A stretch of DNA of 64,000 nucleotides, from assembly GCF_004519295.1 (NCBI RefSeq), contig NZ_SOZH01000012.1:1-64000 (forward strand), read 5' to 3'. Position 1 is the stretch's first letter, and each line of letters begins with the position of its first letter. A program made the position numbers and the translations under genes. This document shows, piece after piece, positions 50,263 to 58,167 of the stretch. The stretch comes from Cellulosimicrobium funkei (lineage in GTDB: Bacteria > Actinomycetota > Actinomycetes > Actinomycetales > Cellulomonadaceae). The notes under the pieces were generated by a model. That model was not told the DNA's origin, did no database searches, and saw nothing but the letters and a program-made list of their open reading frames with translations.

Positions 50263-51536
50263 GGTCGGGCTCCTTGGTTGGTGAGGGTGTCGAGCAGGTG
50301 CTGTTGGGTTCGCGTCGCAGTGTCCTCGGGGTGGTCGCGCAGCGTGCGGGCGAGAACGGCAGAGGTGCGGTCGTCAGCGACGACCGTCAGGTGGGAGCGG
50401 TGGCGCGAGAGCGCGACACAGGTGCGCCCGAGGTCCGTCGCGAACGGCGACACCGTGGCGTAGCCGGCGAGCGGGTGCACCGCGACAACGGCGTGTCGCT
50501 CCAGGCCCTGGGCCTGGTTGATCGTGCCGACGAAGACGTCGGGCTGGTCGGCCAGCGCCGCGGCCAGCATGGTGGTCTGCTCCACGTGCGGGGCGACCAC
50601 TGCAACGTCGCGCGCGGTCAGGGGGCGCGCACCGTCGAGGGTGTGCACGCTGCCGGACGCGAGCAGGGCCCGTACCCGGGTCGCGGCGGCGAGGGCGATC
50701 GCCGGGTCGGCCTGGCCGCCGGTGACGGTGACGTGCTGGACCCAGTACTCCGGCAGCGGCCCGGTGGAGTCCTCGATGTGGCTGGGCGGGCGCGCTGACT
50801 CGAACGGGATCGAGTACAGCGGCCGGATCAGGTCGGTCGTGGCCGGGCCGAGCCGCCAGGTCTTGGGAAGCCGGAGCGACGTCACGTGCCCGTCGCTATC
50901 GCTGGCGAGCAGGGCGCTGGGCGCGGGCTGGTGCGGCCCGGCGGCCCAGCCGTCCCAGCGTCGGGTCTCGCCTGTCACCACCGGGTCGATCTGGCCGGGG
51001 TCGCCTACGAGGGTGACCTGGTCGGCGAGCGTCCCGAGCCCGCCGAGGTCGGCGTAGGTCAGCTGGTAGGCCTCGTCGACGAGGAGCGCGTCGGTCCGGA
51101 ACGTGTGCGTCGGCGTCCACAGCCACCGCGCGGTGGTCGCAACGACGATCCCGAGGCCCGGGCGCAGCCGGCCCTGGGAGACGAGGGTGACGTCGGGGGA
51201 CAGCCCCGGCGGGCGGACGGACTTGTGCTTGACCAGGAGCGACACCGCGGCCCCTGTCTCGGCGGTGCGGTTGGCGACGTCGAGGGCCTGCGCGCGGGTC
51301 TGCGCCGCGATCGCCACGGTCATCCCGGCGCGGTCGTGCAGCTGCTGGGCGAGGTTCGTGATGAGGTGGGTCTTGCCGGCTCCGGGCGGGGAGTCGACCA
51401 CGACCGCCCGGTCGCCGGCCATCATGGCGAACAGGGCTCGGGCGAGCGTCGGGTTCGCCACGTGCGCGGCGGGCACCCGAGGAGGGTTTGCCCGCGGCGG
51501 CGCCTCGGCCGTCACCATGCCTCTCGCTGTCCTCAT
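50259..51536 (-). CDS. SF1-type DNA/RNA helicase
   Basis: A 425-residue AAA/UvrD-like helicase: Walker A SPPGAGKT (49-56), Walker B LLVDEAYQL (D154-E155), motif III LVGDPGQIDPV (~177-186), and C-terminal TINQAQGLE and CVALSRHR (motifs V and VI). It is compact, without nuclease domains. A TAGAAT -10 (51548-51543) ends 6 nt before ATG 51536, so the mRNA may be leaderless; ATG 51518 with GAGAGG is an alternative. First gene of a six-gene operon with the HA-repeat protein. Confidence 0.8.
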   Translation of the reverse strand: MRTARGMVTAEAPPRANPPRVPAAHVANPTLARALFAMMAGDRAVVVDSPPGAGKTHLITNLAQQLHDRAGMTVAIAAQTRAQALDVANRTAETGAAVSLLVKHKSVRPPGLSPDVTLVSQGRLRPGLGIVVATTARWLWTPTHTFRTDALLVDEAYQLTYADLGGLGTLADQVTLVGDPGQIDPVVTGETRRWDGWAAGPHQPAPSALLASDSDGHVTSLRLPKTWRLGPATTDLIRPLYSIPFESARPPSHIEDSTGPLPEYWVQHVTVTGGQADPAIALAAATRVRALLASGSVHTLDGARPLTARDVAVVAPHVEQTTMLAAALADQPDVFVGTINQAQGLERHAVVAVHPLAGYATVSPFATDLGRTCVALSRHRSHLTVVADDRTSAVLARTLRDHPEDTATRTQQHLLDTLTNQGARP

Positions 51537-51598
51537 AAAATCATTCTACACCCGCCGGGTGCCGCCGTCCAGTGCTGACGGCACCCGACCGGGAGGGT

Positions 51599-52759
51599 TC
51601 AGGACTCGTCGGCGGCGGCGAGGACGACGTCCAGCGGGACGTACCCGCGCCGCGGCGTCGGCGTGCCGCGTCCGGCGAGCCAGTTCCCCGCCGTGCGGTG
51701 GCGCTGGGAGAGGTTCCGGCGCGCGCGCTGCTGCTGGAACGGATCGACGGGCCGTGCCCGCAGACTCACCCGGTCCCCGACCCCGAGCGGCGAGGGGCGG
51801 AACACCGCGTCGCGCACCGCGATGTCGAGCGCGGCGTCCGTGCCCATGACCGCGGCCTCGATCTCACCGTCTCGCAGACGGGTCTCACTGTCCTGGACGT
51901 CGCAGGCTTCGCCCTCCCACCCGGCGACCCGGGCTCCCGGGCGCAGGCGTGAGACCGGGCGGTCCGCCCGGACCGTGAAGCGTCCCTTCGTCGCGGAGGT
52001 CACCGTGCCGCACACCACGGACCCGGCGAACGATGCGGCGACGGCGGCGAGGGGATCACCCAGGAGCAGGGAGTCGAACAGCTCGGCCGCGTCGCTGCGC
52101 GTCGCGAGGCCGAGGGCCGCGTCGGTTCGAGAGTCGGGTCGTCGCCAGTCCTGCCCCTTGCGCAGCCGCTTGGCGAACGCGTCCCACGACCGCGAGTCCG
52201 CCCCGGCGCAGTCCAGCAGGCCCGGCAGGACCGGGCCGACAGCCGTGGCGCGGGCAAGCTGGAGCAGCGCACTGGGCCCCGCGTCGTCGATGCCGAACCA
52301 GCGCAGCCACGTCCCGAGGTCCCGCTCGGCCTCCGGGGACGTGCCGAGGGCGAACCGTGCGCGCGCCGCCGCGATGCACATGTGCACCGCGCCGGACCCC
52401 GGGTGGTCGGCGCGCTGGTCCCACCAGGCGATGACCGGTGCGCACGGCCGCTCGGGTGCTCGCAGCGCCAGGCTGAGCAGGTCGCGCAGCGTGCCGTGAT
52501 CCGCGACCACCAGTGTCCTGTGCGCGCCATCGACCGAGACCGCGAACTCGTCGAGCGCCTCGAGCGCGTCCTCCCCGGCGTGGGAGGCCTCGTGGTCACC
52601 GTCGCTCGCGGACACCGTGAGCTCGCCGTCCTCGCGGGTGGTCATGACCGCCAGGGCTCCGTTCGGGGGGAGCGCCAGGCTGTGGTGTGTGCGCGCGACC
52701 GGGTGCTGCTCGTGCGCGGCGCGCAGGCGCATGCCGAGGTCGAAGAGAGTCGCGCTCAT
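51599..52759 (-). CDS. Hypothetical protein
   Basis: A 386-residue soluble protein. The N-terminal third is beta/alpha mixed, the middle is helical (AVHMCIAAARARFALGTSPE), and the C-terminal ~120 residues look like two beta-barrel-type domains (GTVTSATKGRFTVRADRP; GDRVSLRARPVDP). No family recognised. Co-expressed with the 56-residue gene under box A site 8. Confidence 0.5.
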   Translation of the reverse strand: MSATLFDLGMRLRAAHEQHPVARTHHSLALPPNGALAVMTTREDGELTVSASDGDHEASHAGEDALEALDEFAVSVDGAHRTLVVADHGTLRDLLSLALRAPERPCAPVIAWWDQRADHPGSGAVHMCIAAARARFALGTSPEAERDLGTWLRWFGIDDAGPSALLQLARATAVGPVLPGLLDCAGADSRSWDAFAKRLRKGQDWRRPDSRTDAALGLATRSDAAELFDSLLLGDPLAAVAASFAGSVVCGTVTSATKGRFTVRADRPVSRLRPGARVAGWEGEACDVQDSETRLRDGEIEAAVMGTDAALDIAVRDAVFRPSPLGVGDRVSLRARPVDPFQQQRARRNLSQRHRTAGNWLAGRGTPTPRRGYVPLDVVLAAADES

Positions 52760-52926
52760 CGGCCCACCGCCGCTGCCAGGGTGTAGCCGGCGCGGAGCGC
52801 GGCCAGGCCTTCGCTGGCGGCGTCATGCTCGACGCTGGTGACGAGTTCGGTGGCGTCGCGCCCGACGCTGGTGGCGATCTGCTCGGTGTACTCGTCGAGT
52901 CCGGTGGTCGGTGGTGGGTTCGTCAT
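52756..52926 (-). CDS. Small hypothetical protein (56 aa)
   Basis: ATG 52926 follows box A and AAGGAGGCC; stop overlaps the next start (ATGA). The product (MTNPPPTTGLDEYTEQIATS...) is mostly helical and acidic. Short, but supported by promoter, ribosome site and overlap. Confidence 0.55.
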   Translation of the reverse strand: MTNPPPTTGLDEYTEQIATSVGRDATELVTSVEHDAASEGLAALRAGYTLAAAVGR

Positions 52927-52937
52927 GGACAGGCCTC

Positions 52938-52962
52938 CTTGGTTGCTTACATGTCCAGTCTA
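52938..52962 (-). promoter_or_regulatory. Box A site 8 (variant): TAGACT -10 plus TGTAAGCAACCAAG
   Basis: TAGACT (52962-52957), 5 nt, then TGTAAGCAACCAAG, two changes from consensus but same spacing and same position relative to the gene start. Confidence 0.55.
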
Positions 52963-52988
52963 GAACCAGCCACCCACATGGGCGCGCG

Positions 52989-53022
52989 CATCGGGACCCC
53001 GCGGCGAGGCGGGGTCCCGATG
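52989..53022 (-). terminator. Hairpin terminator
   Basis: CATCGGGACCCCGC (52989-53002) pairs with GCGGGGTCCCGATG (53009-53022), directly after the stop at 53025. Confidence 0.8.
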
Positions 53023-53024
53023 GT

Positions 53025-53201
53025 TCAGGAGATCGCGACAGCGCCGACGGTGCCGACTGCGACGACCAGGAGGATCGCGAGCGCGATGGTCAGCCGCGTC
53101 CAGGCGGCGGTGGCGGCGTCGCCCACGACCGCTCGCGAGCTGACGAGTCCGAGGGTGAGCACCGCCGCCAAAAGGGCTGCGACGACGGGCGCGGTGCTCA
53201 T
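53025..53201 (-). CDS. Small two-helix membrane protein (58 aa)
   Basis: MSTAPVVAALLAAVLTLGLV is one helix and IALAILLVVAVGTVGAVAIS the other, with a short DAATAAWTR loop. ATG 53201 overlaps the previous stop (TGATG) and a terminator follows. Unknown role. Confidence 0.55.
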   Translation of the reverse strand: MSTAPVVAALLAAVLTLGLVSSRAVVGDAATAAWTRLTIALAILLVVAVGTVGAVAIS

Positions 53202-53575
53202 CACCCCTCCTGCCCTCGAGGCCGCAGCGGAACGACGACGGCCCTCCCGGCGGCGGTGCGCCGGCGGTGGTCGTGGACGACCCCGACCGCTTCCGCGATC
53301 GCCAGCACCTCGTCCTCGTGGCGCTCGTACATCCCGCCAGCGGGATCCCCGAGGACGGGGCTGGGGGCGGCGGCGAGGACGACGGCGGTCGCGTGGGTCG
53401 CGTCGGTGGTGAGGCTCCGGTTCCCGGGCAGGTGCTGCAGCGTGTCGAGGGTGAGGAGCTCGCTGATCATCCAGTGGGGGTGCGGGTCGCTCGCGGTGAG
53501 CTCGCTGGCGCGGTGGAGGTGCTTGAGCGCCTTGCTCAGGTGGCTGGCGGCGCGGGTGTGGGCGGTGCGGAACAT
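53201..53575 (-). CDS. Small hypothetical helical protein
   Basis: A 124-residue protein with a His-rich helical N-terminus (FRTAHTRAASHLSKALKHLH). GGAG lies 6 nt before ATG 53575. It follows the 53.9-kb gene on the same strand and precedes the membrane protein; likely one operon from box A site 6. Confidence 0.5.
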   Translation of the reverse strand: MFRTAHTRAASHLSKALKHLHRASELTASDPHPHWMISELLTLDTLQHLPGNRSLTTDATHATAVVLAAAPSPVLGDPAGGMYERHEDEVLAIAEAVGVVHDHRRRTAAGRAVVVPLRPRGQEG

Positions 53576-53640
53576 GACGGGCTCCGATCGAGGTGAGGGC
53601 TCGCCGGGCGGCGGAGGCGGGTCACGCCGCCCGGCGGCGG

Positions 53641-53913
53641 TCAGTGGGTGTGCGCGGTGGTCGCGCGGGCGAGGACGTCGGCCATCGCGGCGTCGACGTC
53701 GGCGTAGTCCGAGACTTTGCGGCCCTCGATGTAGAGGGTGACGCGTGCGGTGCGCGGGTCTTCGATGAGGTGCGCCGGCCACGGGGCTCCGTGGATCTTG
53801 TGGTGGCGCACGACCCGGTGCCGGGTGAGCGGCAGGGGTTGGGCGATCGTGTGGACCGCGTCGCTCCAGTCGCGGCGCTCGGGTGCCGCGTCTCGTGCTC
53901 GTCGGGTTGCCAT
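53641..53913 (-). CDS. Small hypothetical protein
   Basis: A 90-residue basic protein: MATRRARDAAPERRDW, HRVVRHHKIHGAPW and a beta-type RVTLYIEGRKVSDYADVD end. AAGGGAG precedes ATG 53913; box A site 6 is the promoter. Possibly nucleic-acid binding. Confidence 0.55.
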   Translation of the reverse strand: MATRRARDAAPERRDWSDAVHTIAQPLPLTRHRVVRHHKIHGAPWPAHLIEDPRTARVTLYIEGRKVSDYADVDAAMADVLARATTAHTH

Positions 53914-53930
53914 GGGTGCTCCCTTGGAGT

Positions 53931-53955
53931 CTTGTTTGCTGACAAAATCAGACTA
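53931..53955 (-). promoter_or_regulatory. Box A site 6: TAGTCT -10 plus TGTCAGCAAACAAG
   Basis: TAGTCT (53955-53950), 5 nt, exact box A (53944-53931), 17 nt before ATG 53913. Confidence 0.7.
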
Positions 53956-54006
53956 GACCCCAAGTGGCGAGTGCGCAACGGCGACGCGCCGTCGCGCACT
54001 CGCGTG

Positions 54007-55212
54007 TCAGGCGGCTGTGAGGGTGGGCACGGCGAGTGGCGTCGCCCATGCGGGCACGTTGGCGGTGCTGTAGCCGCCGATCACCACCACGATCAGTCGC
54101 GCTCGCGTGGGCCGGTCGGGCCACGGCGTCATGCCGTCGGTGAGGACGACGACCACGTCTGGCCGCTCGCGAAGCGCCTCGGCGGCGGCGATCCCGACGC
54201 GCATGTCCGTCCCGCCGCCTCCGGTGAGGTTGAGGTCGCGTGCGCTGCGCACGAGTTGGGCCGCACCAGCCTCCGCGTCGCACGTGATGACCTGCACGCC
54301 GCCGCCGACGGCCTTGACGATCCCCGAGACCTCGTTGATCGCCGCGCCGAGGTCGTCCGGCCTCATGCTTCCGGACGTGTCGACGACGACCCCGACCTGC
54401 ACGCGCGGTGCGCGCAGCGCCGGGGTCACGATTCCGGGCAGGTGGCGCCGTCCCGGGCGGGAGTAGGTGTACGTGACGCGACCGCTGGTGAGCGCCGCCG
54501 CGCGACGCACGATTCCCGAGAGGACCTGCTTCCATGGCAGCGGCCTTGGTGAGAGCGCGTCGTCTGCCCAGCGGCGCAGGCCCGCGGGGACGGTGCCGCG
54601 GCCCTTCGATGAGGCGTCGAGCACCTGCTGGGCCACGCGCTTGCGCGTGATCGCCGCTCGGGCCGGACTCAGGCCGGGCGCAGCGGGCGCTGCGCCGTCT
54701 AGCTCCCACGACGGCGAGGGGTCTCCGGCGCCCGAGCCGCAGCCACCCTCGTCCTCGGGGTCCTGGGGTGCGATCGCCGCGTAGTACGCCTCCTCGATGC
54801 CGTTCGGGCTCAGCCCGAGCGCCTCGGGCGTGACGGCCCCCTCCGGAAGCGGGATGCGTGCAGCCACGAGGTCGTCGTTGATCGCGGCGTCGGTCGCATA
54901 GTTCCAGCGCACGTGGTCGCGCTGCGCGCCGCGCGCCTGGGCGCGACCGGCGTGGTCGCGCAGCAGGTGCGACACTTCGTGCGCGAGCACGCCGCCGCTC
55001 AGCTGCGGTCCCCACTCGCGCAGGGTCTGCGGGTCGATGTACAGCCGCCACTGCCCATCGACAGCGAAGGTCCCGAGGCCCTCGGCAGCGACGGGTCGCA
55101 CCGCGAACAGCGCGGCTGCGAAGTAGGGCACGTGCTCGAGGGCGACGAGCCGGGCCGCGGTGAGTGCGCGCGTTTCGTCGGAGGTCAGGGGCCGGATGGT
55201 GGGTGCGTTCAT
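54007..55212 (-). CDS. DUF2201-type putative metallopeptidase with VWA domain
   Basis: A 401-residue protein. The N-terminal part has HEVSH (78-82) in LAHEVSHLLRDH, a zinc-peptidase-like motif; the C-terminal part is a von Willebrand A domain with MIDAS DTSGSM (about 274-279), TGGGGTD and VVLTDG. This pairing is the DUF2201 architecture, usually found beside a MoxR AAA ATPase, which is absent here. Controlled by box A site 7. Confidence 0.8.
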   Translation of the reverse strand: MNAPTIRPLTSDETRALTAARLVALEHVPYFAAALFAVRPVAAEGLGTFAVDGQWRLYIDPQTLREWGPQLSGGVLAHEVSHLLRDHAGRAQARGAQRDHVRWNYATDAAINDDLVAARIPLPEGAVTPEALGLSPNGIEEAYYAAIAPQDPEDEGGCGSGAGDPSPSWELDGAAPAAPGLSPARAAITRKRVAQQVLDASSKGRGTVPAGLRRWADDALSPRPLPWKQVLSGIVRRAAALTSGRVTYTYSRPGRRHLPGIVTPALRAPRVQVGVVVDTSGSMRPDDLGAAINEVSGIVKAVGGGVQVITCDAEAGAAQLVRSARDLNLTGGGGTDMRVGIAAAEALRERPDVVVVLTDGMTPWPDRPTRARLIVVVIGGYSTANVPAWATPLAVPTLTAA

Positions 55213-55228
55213 CGATGACGCCTCCTGT

Positions 55229-55253
55229 CTTGTTTGCTGACAAGATCAGAATA
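55229..55253 (-). promoter_or_regulatory. Box A site 7: TATTCT -10 plus TGTCAGCAAACAAG
   Basis: TATTCT (55253-55248), 5 nt, exact box A (55242-55229), then AGGAGG and ATG 55212. Confidence 0.7.
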
Positions 55254-55319
55254 CCTCCAGCCACCCACACTCCAGGCGCGGCCCGCGGCGGGCTCGCAGC
55301 GCGGTCCCTGGCGGCGTCG

Positions 55320-55388
55320 TGTCAGTGGGTCTCGTGCGCTCGCGCACACGAAGCCCCGACCGCGTCCCCCTGGTGGTCGGGGCTCGTC
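55320..55388 (+). repeat. Direct repeat copy 1 with terminator hairpin
   Basis: TGTCAGTGGG, then CGCGCACACGAAGCCCCGACC and GGTCGGGGCTCGTC. The AGCCCCGACC/GGTCGGGGCT stem (55352-55361, 55375-55384) is terminator-like. A matching copy lies at 57017-57089, so the pair brackets the PIN-domain gene. The rest of 55254-55593 holds nothing convincing. Confidence 0.65.
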
Positions 55389-55593
55389 TGTGGCCCGGCG
55401 CCACTCGACGGCACCGGCCGAAGCTCTCGCGCCATGCCCTGTCCGCGGCGATGCGTGCCGTGCTCGTCGCGTGTCCTTGTGGACCGCGCGTCGTCGCCCG
55501 GTTCACCAACCCGCGACAGTTCCCGAGCCGGCACGTCGTCTGCTGTCGGGAGGTGCCTGCCCCTCGAAAACGTCGTGGTGATCTGCTGCGCGT

Positions 55594-56994
55594 TCAGCTC
55601 TGGGGGAGGTGGCGCTGATCGGCGTCGAGTTCGTCCGTCACTCGCTCGATGTCGCGCGCTGCCTGGTCGAGGCGCTCGCGACCCTGGCTACTAGTCCAGT
55701 CCTTCGAAGCCTGCATGATCCGTTCCACCTCGTATGTGCTCAGGCCCGCCATGCCGCGTCGTGCAGCTTCGATCGTCGCGAACGCTCCGCGCGACTGGCC
55801 ATCTCCGACGAGTGAGCTGGCGAGGTCGTCGCGGCGCCGAGCCTCCTCGAGCGCACTGAGAGCTGCGCGCTCGCCCGCTCCTGCCGTGAGCAGCGAACTG
55901 ACGAGACGGCTGCCCAACAACCCCTCCCTCGCGCCCCACCAGAGGCGCCCGGACTCTTCGAGGCGCTCCCGCTCGCCAGGATCGGCCCTCCAGCCTGCTC
56001 GGGCGAGACGCCCGAGCTCGGACTCGACGGGAGTGGCGGTAGCGCTCAGCATCCCGTGTCCCTGGAAGGCTGCGATTCGCTCGACGATGCTCTCGGCCTC
56101 GGCCGTCGCGCGCGCGAGCTCGTCCTCTTCCTCCAGGTTCTCCGTGGAAACGCTGATGTCGAGCGCAGGTGCTCGCTTCAGGAGCTCGCGCGAGTCGAGC
56201 TGGTAGTACTCGTGCCCGGTCTCGCGTCGGAACTCCGAGACGAGGAGAGGGTGGGGGACGGTCGGCATGCCAGCGCCTCCGGCCTGCCACCAGTCGCCTT
56301 TCGCGTCGTCGGTGACGAGCACGACGTCGGTCTCGTGCTTGCGGGCATGGGCGAGAACTTCGCACCAGAGCAGGTAATCGCCGGCTGCCGCGGCGGCACC
56401 GCTGGCGGCGGCCTTGTGCGCGTCGTCGTACCCGGGCGGAAGCCTCAGAGGGACGCGGATCGAGGTGAAGTCCCGAACGCGTGCTGCCAAGTTCTTCGCT
56501 CGCGGTGGCTGTCCAACGTGGCCCTCAAGTAGGGCTTCGAGCTGGTTGAGGATCGGGTCGTCGGCCAGGTCGATGCGGTGCGGATCGTCCTCCTCAAGCG
56601 CGGCGAGGCCGTCGACGATCTGCCCGAGCAGAGGGTCCACGAGCGCCCTCACGGCCGCGGAGGTCTCGTCGTAGCGCCCGTCGCCCCCGAAGGACTTCAC
56701 GGCCTTGTGGAGAGTCGTCGTGGCCGTGCGGAGGGCTGCGTAGGCGTCGCTGATCCCCGCGGCAACGACTGGACGGTTGCGGTGGAACTCGACGCCCACC
56801 TGGTAGGGGAGGAACAGGCGCTCGCCGATGGTCTTGAACACCTCGAGCCGTTTCGTGCGCAAATCGGGGGAGGCGCGGTACAGGCCGAGGAGCACATTCG
56901 TGTCCAGCACGACCGTCGCGTTGACGAGCGCACCGTCGACTTCGCCGTCGTCGGGCCGCTCGTAGTGGTGGCTGAACTGGGATCGCACGCGCAC
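55594..56994 (-). CDS. PIN-domain (DUF4935-type) putative RNase
   Basis: A 466-residue protein. PIN-like nuclease core: VVLDTNVLLGLYR (D31, N33), GVEFHRNRPVV (acidic second site), GDYLLWCEVLAHARKHETDVVLVTDDAKGDWW (third and fourth acidic sites). A long helical C-terminal region follows. PIN-like DUF4935 proteins occur in defence islands and on mobile DNA and probably cut RNA. GTG 56994 or 56988 follows TAGCGT closely, so it may be leaderless. Flanked by direct repeats. Confidence 0.75.
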   Translation of the reverse strand: MRVRSQFSHHYERPDDGEVDGALVNATVVLDTNVLLGLYRASPDLRTKRLEVFKTIGERLFLPYQVGVEFHRNRPVVAAGISDAYAALRTATTTLHKAVKSFGGDGRYDETSAAVRALVDPLLGQIVDGLAALEEDDPHRIDLADDPILNQLEALLEGHVGQPPRAKNLAARVRDFTSIRVPLRLPPGYDDAHKAAASGAAAAAGDYLLWCEVLAHARKHETDVVLVTDDAKGDWWQAGGAGMPTVPHPLLVSEFRRETGHEYYQLDSRELLKRAPALDISVSTENLEEEDELARATAEAESIVERIAAFQGHGMLSATATPVESELGRLARAGWRADPGERERLEESGRLWWGAREGLLGSRLVSSLLTAGAGERAALSALEEARRRDDLASSLVGDGQSRGAFATIEAARRGMAGLSTYEVERIMQASKDWTSSQGRERLDQAARDIERVTDELDADQRHLPQS

Positions 56995-57016
56995 ACGCTA
57001 CGCCCTCGGCGCTCGC

Positions 57017-57089
57017 TGTCAGTGGGGTCGGGTACGTTCGCGCACACACGAAGCCCCGACCGCACCCCCCTTGGCGGTCGGGGCTCGTC
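57017..57089 (+). repeat. Direct repeat copy 2 with terminator hairpin
   Basis: Shares TGTCAGTGGG, CGCGCACAC, ACGAAGCCCCGACCGC and GGTCGGGGCTCGTC with copy 1, in the same orientation, with small indels between. Hairpin stem 57052-57061 with 57076-57085. Confidence 0.65.
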
Positions 57090-57099
57090 GCGTCTGGGC

Positions 57100-57393
57100 T
57101 CAGCGACGTTCGACGGCGTCGGCCCAGAGCCACACCCACCCCTCGCGTCCCTCGCGCGAGATGTATCGGACGTGGACCTGGCGGCCGGCCCATGCGACGG
57201 CCTCGCCGTCGACGCGGGCCTCACCGCTCTGGCGCTGCGTGATCCACGCGCGCACCGGGATGCCCTCGGCCGGGCGCACGATCGCCACGCCGCGGCGCGC
57301 GAGCTCGGGCGCCTCCTCGGCGTGGTCGCGCATCGGGACCGTCTCGATGCCGGACGGCCAGCCGCCCGGAGGCGGGCGTCGACGAGTACCCAC
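57100..57393 (-). CDS. Small hypothetical protein of an SOS-type divergent pair
   Basis: A 97-residue protein from GTG 57393, placed 6 nt after a TACGAT -10 (57405-57400), thus leaderless. Beta-rich C-terminal half (EAVAWAGRQVHVRYISREGR, then WVWLWADAVERR). It is divergent from the imuA'-like gene across a LexA-type box. Small proteins of this kind (possibly DUF6504) are often found near imuA'/dnaE2 in actinobacteria; that link is from memory. Confidence 0.5.
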   Translation of the reverse strand: MGTRRRPPPGGWPSGIETVPMRDHAEEAPELARRGVAIVRPAEGIPVRAWITQRQSGEARVDGEAVAWAGRQVHVRYISREGREGWVWLWADAVERR

Positions 57394-57406
57394 GACACAA
57401 TCGTAT

Positions 57407-57422
57407 TCGAACACCAGTTCTA
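57407..57422. promoter_or_regulatory. LexA-type SOS box TCGAACACCAGTTCTA
   Basis: Matches the actinobacterial SOS box TCGAAC-N4-GTTCGA except for one base. It sits between the two leaderless divergent starts, overlapping both promoter regions, so LexA would shut both genes and DNA damage would open them. Confidence 0.7.
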
Positions 57423-57443
57423 ACAACGACGTAGCCTGGACGG

Positions 57444-58157
57444 GTGACGGCGACTGCGCTCGACCCGCTCGAGGTGGCTCGCGCGACCCTGCGTCGCGCC
57501 GAGCTGCGCACGGGCGTGCGCGCTTCGACGCCGGGCGTCATCGACCTCGACGACGCGCCGCGGCCGCTCGGCGCGATCCTCGACGAAGGGCGACTGCCGC
57601 GCGGCGCGGCCAGCGTCGTGACGGGCTCGGCGTCGCTCCTGCTCGCGCTGCTCGCGACGTCGCAGGGCACCTTGGACTGGCTCGCCGTGGTGGGAGCGCC
57701 CGGCCTCGGGATGCTCGCGGCCGCCGACGCCGGCGTGGCGCTCGAGCGCGTCGCGCTCGTGCCTCGCGCCGGGGACGATCCTGCTGGCGTCGTTGCCGCT
57801 CTGATTGACGGCATGACGTACGTCGTCGTCGGGCCGGACGCCCGGCTCACGGCGTCCGAGCGCCGGCGGCTGCTCGCCCGTGCACGCGAGCGCGGCTCGG
57901 GGCTCGTGAGTGTGAGCCCGTGGGAGCAGGCCGCGGTGCGCCTCGATGTCGTCGAGCACCGGTGGTCCGGCGTCGACGGTGGTGGCGGCTACCTGCGGCG
58001 CTGCGAGCTCGATGTCGCGCGCACGGCGCGCGGGGTCACAGATCGCTGGACGGTCACGCTCCCCATGCCCGCGGGACCGCTCGTCGACTCGGTCGCGGGA
58101 CACGCGCGACCTGCTGCTCCACCGGCACGGCGCGGACCGCTGCGACTTGTCGGCTGA
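57444..58157 (+). CDS. ImuA'-like mutasome protein
   Basis: A 237-residue RecA-fold-like protein without a good Walker A. LDDAPRPLGAILDEGRLPRGA followed by VVTGSASLLLALLAT, WLAVVGAPGLGMLAAADAGV and VPRAGDDPAGVVAALIDGM follows the actinobacterial ImuA' pattern. ImuA' works with ImuB and DnaE2 in damage-induced mutagenesis. Here neither partner follows, so it would have to use host partners or be a remnant of the cassette. Leaderless GTG 57444 after TAGCCT; SOS box upstream. Confidence 0.7.
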   Translation: MTATALDPLEVARATLRRAELRTGVRASTPGVIDLDDAPRPLGAILDEGRLPRGAASVVTGSASLLLALLATSQGTLDWLAVVGAPGLGMLAAADAGVALERVALVPRAGDDPAGVVAALIDGMTYVVVGPDARLTASERRRLLARARERGSGLVSVSPWEQAAVRLDVVEHRWSGVDGGGGYLRRCELDVARTARGVTDRWTVTLPMPAGPLVDSVAGHARPAAPPARRGPLRLVG

Positions 58158-58167
58158 GCGCTCGGCC

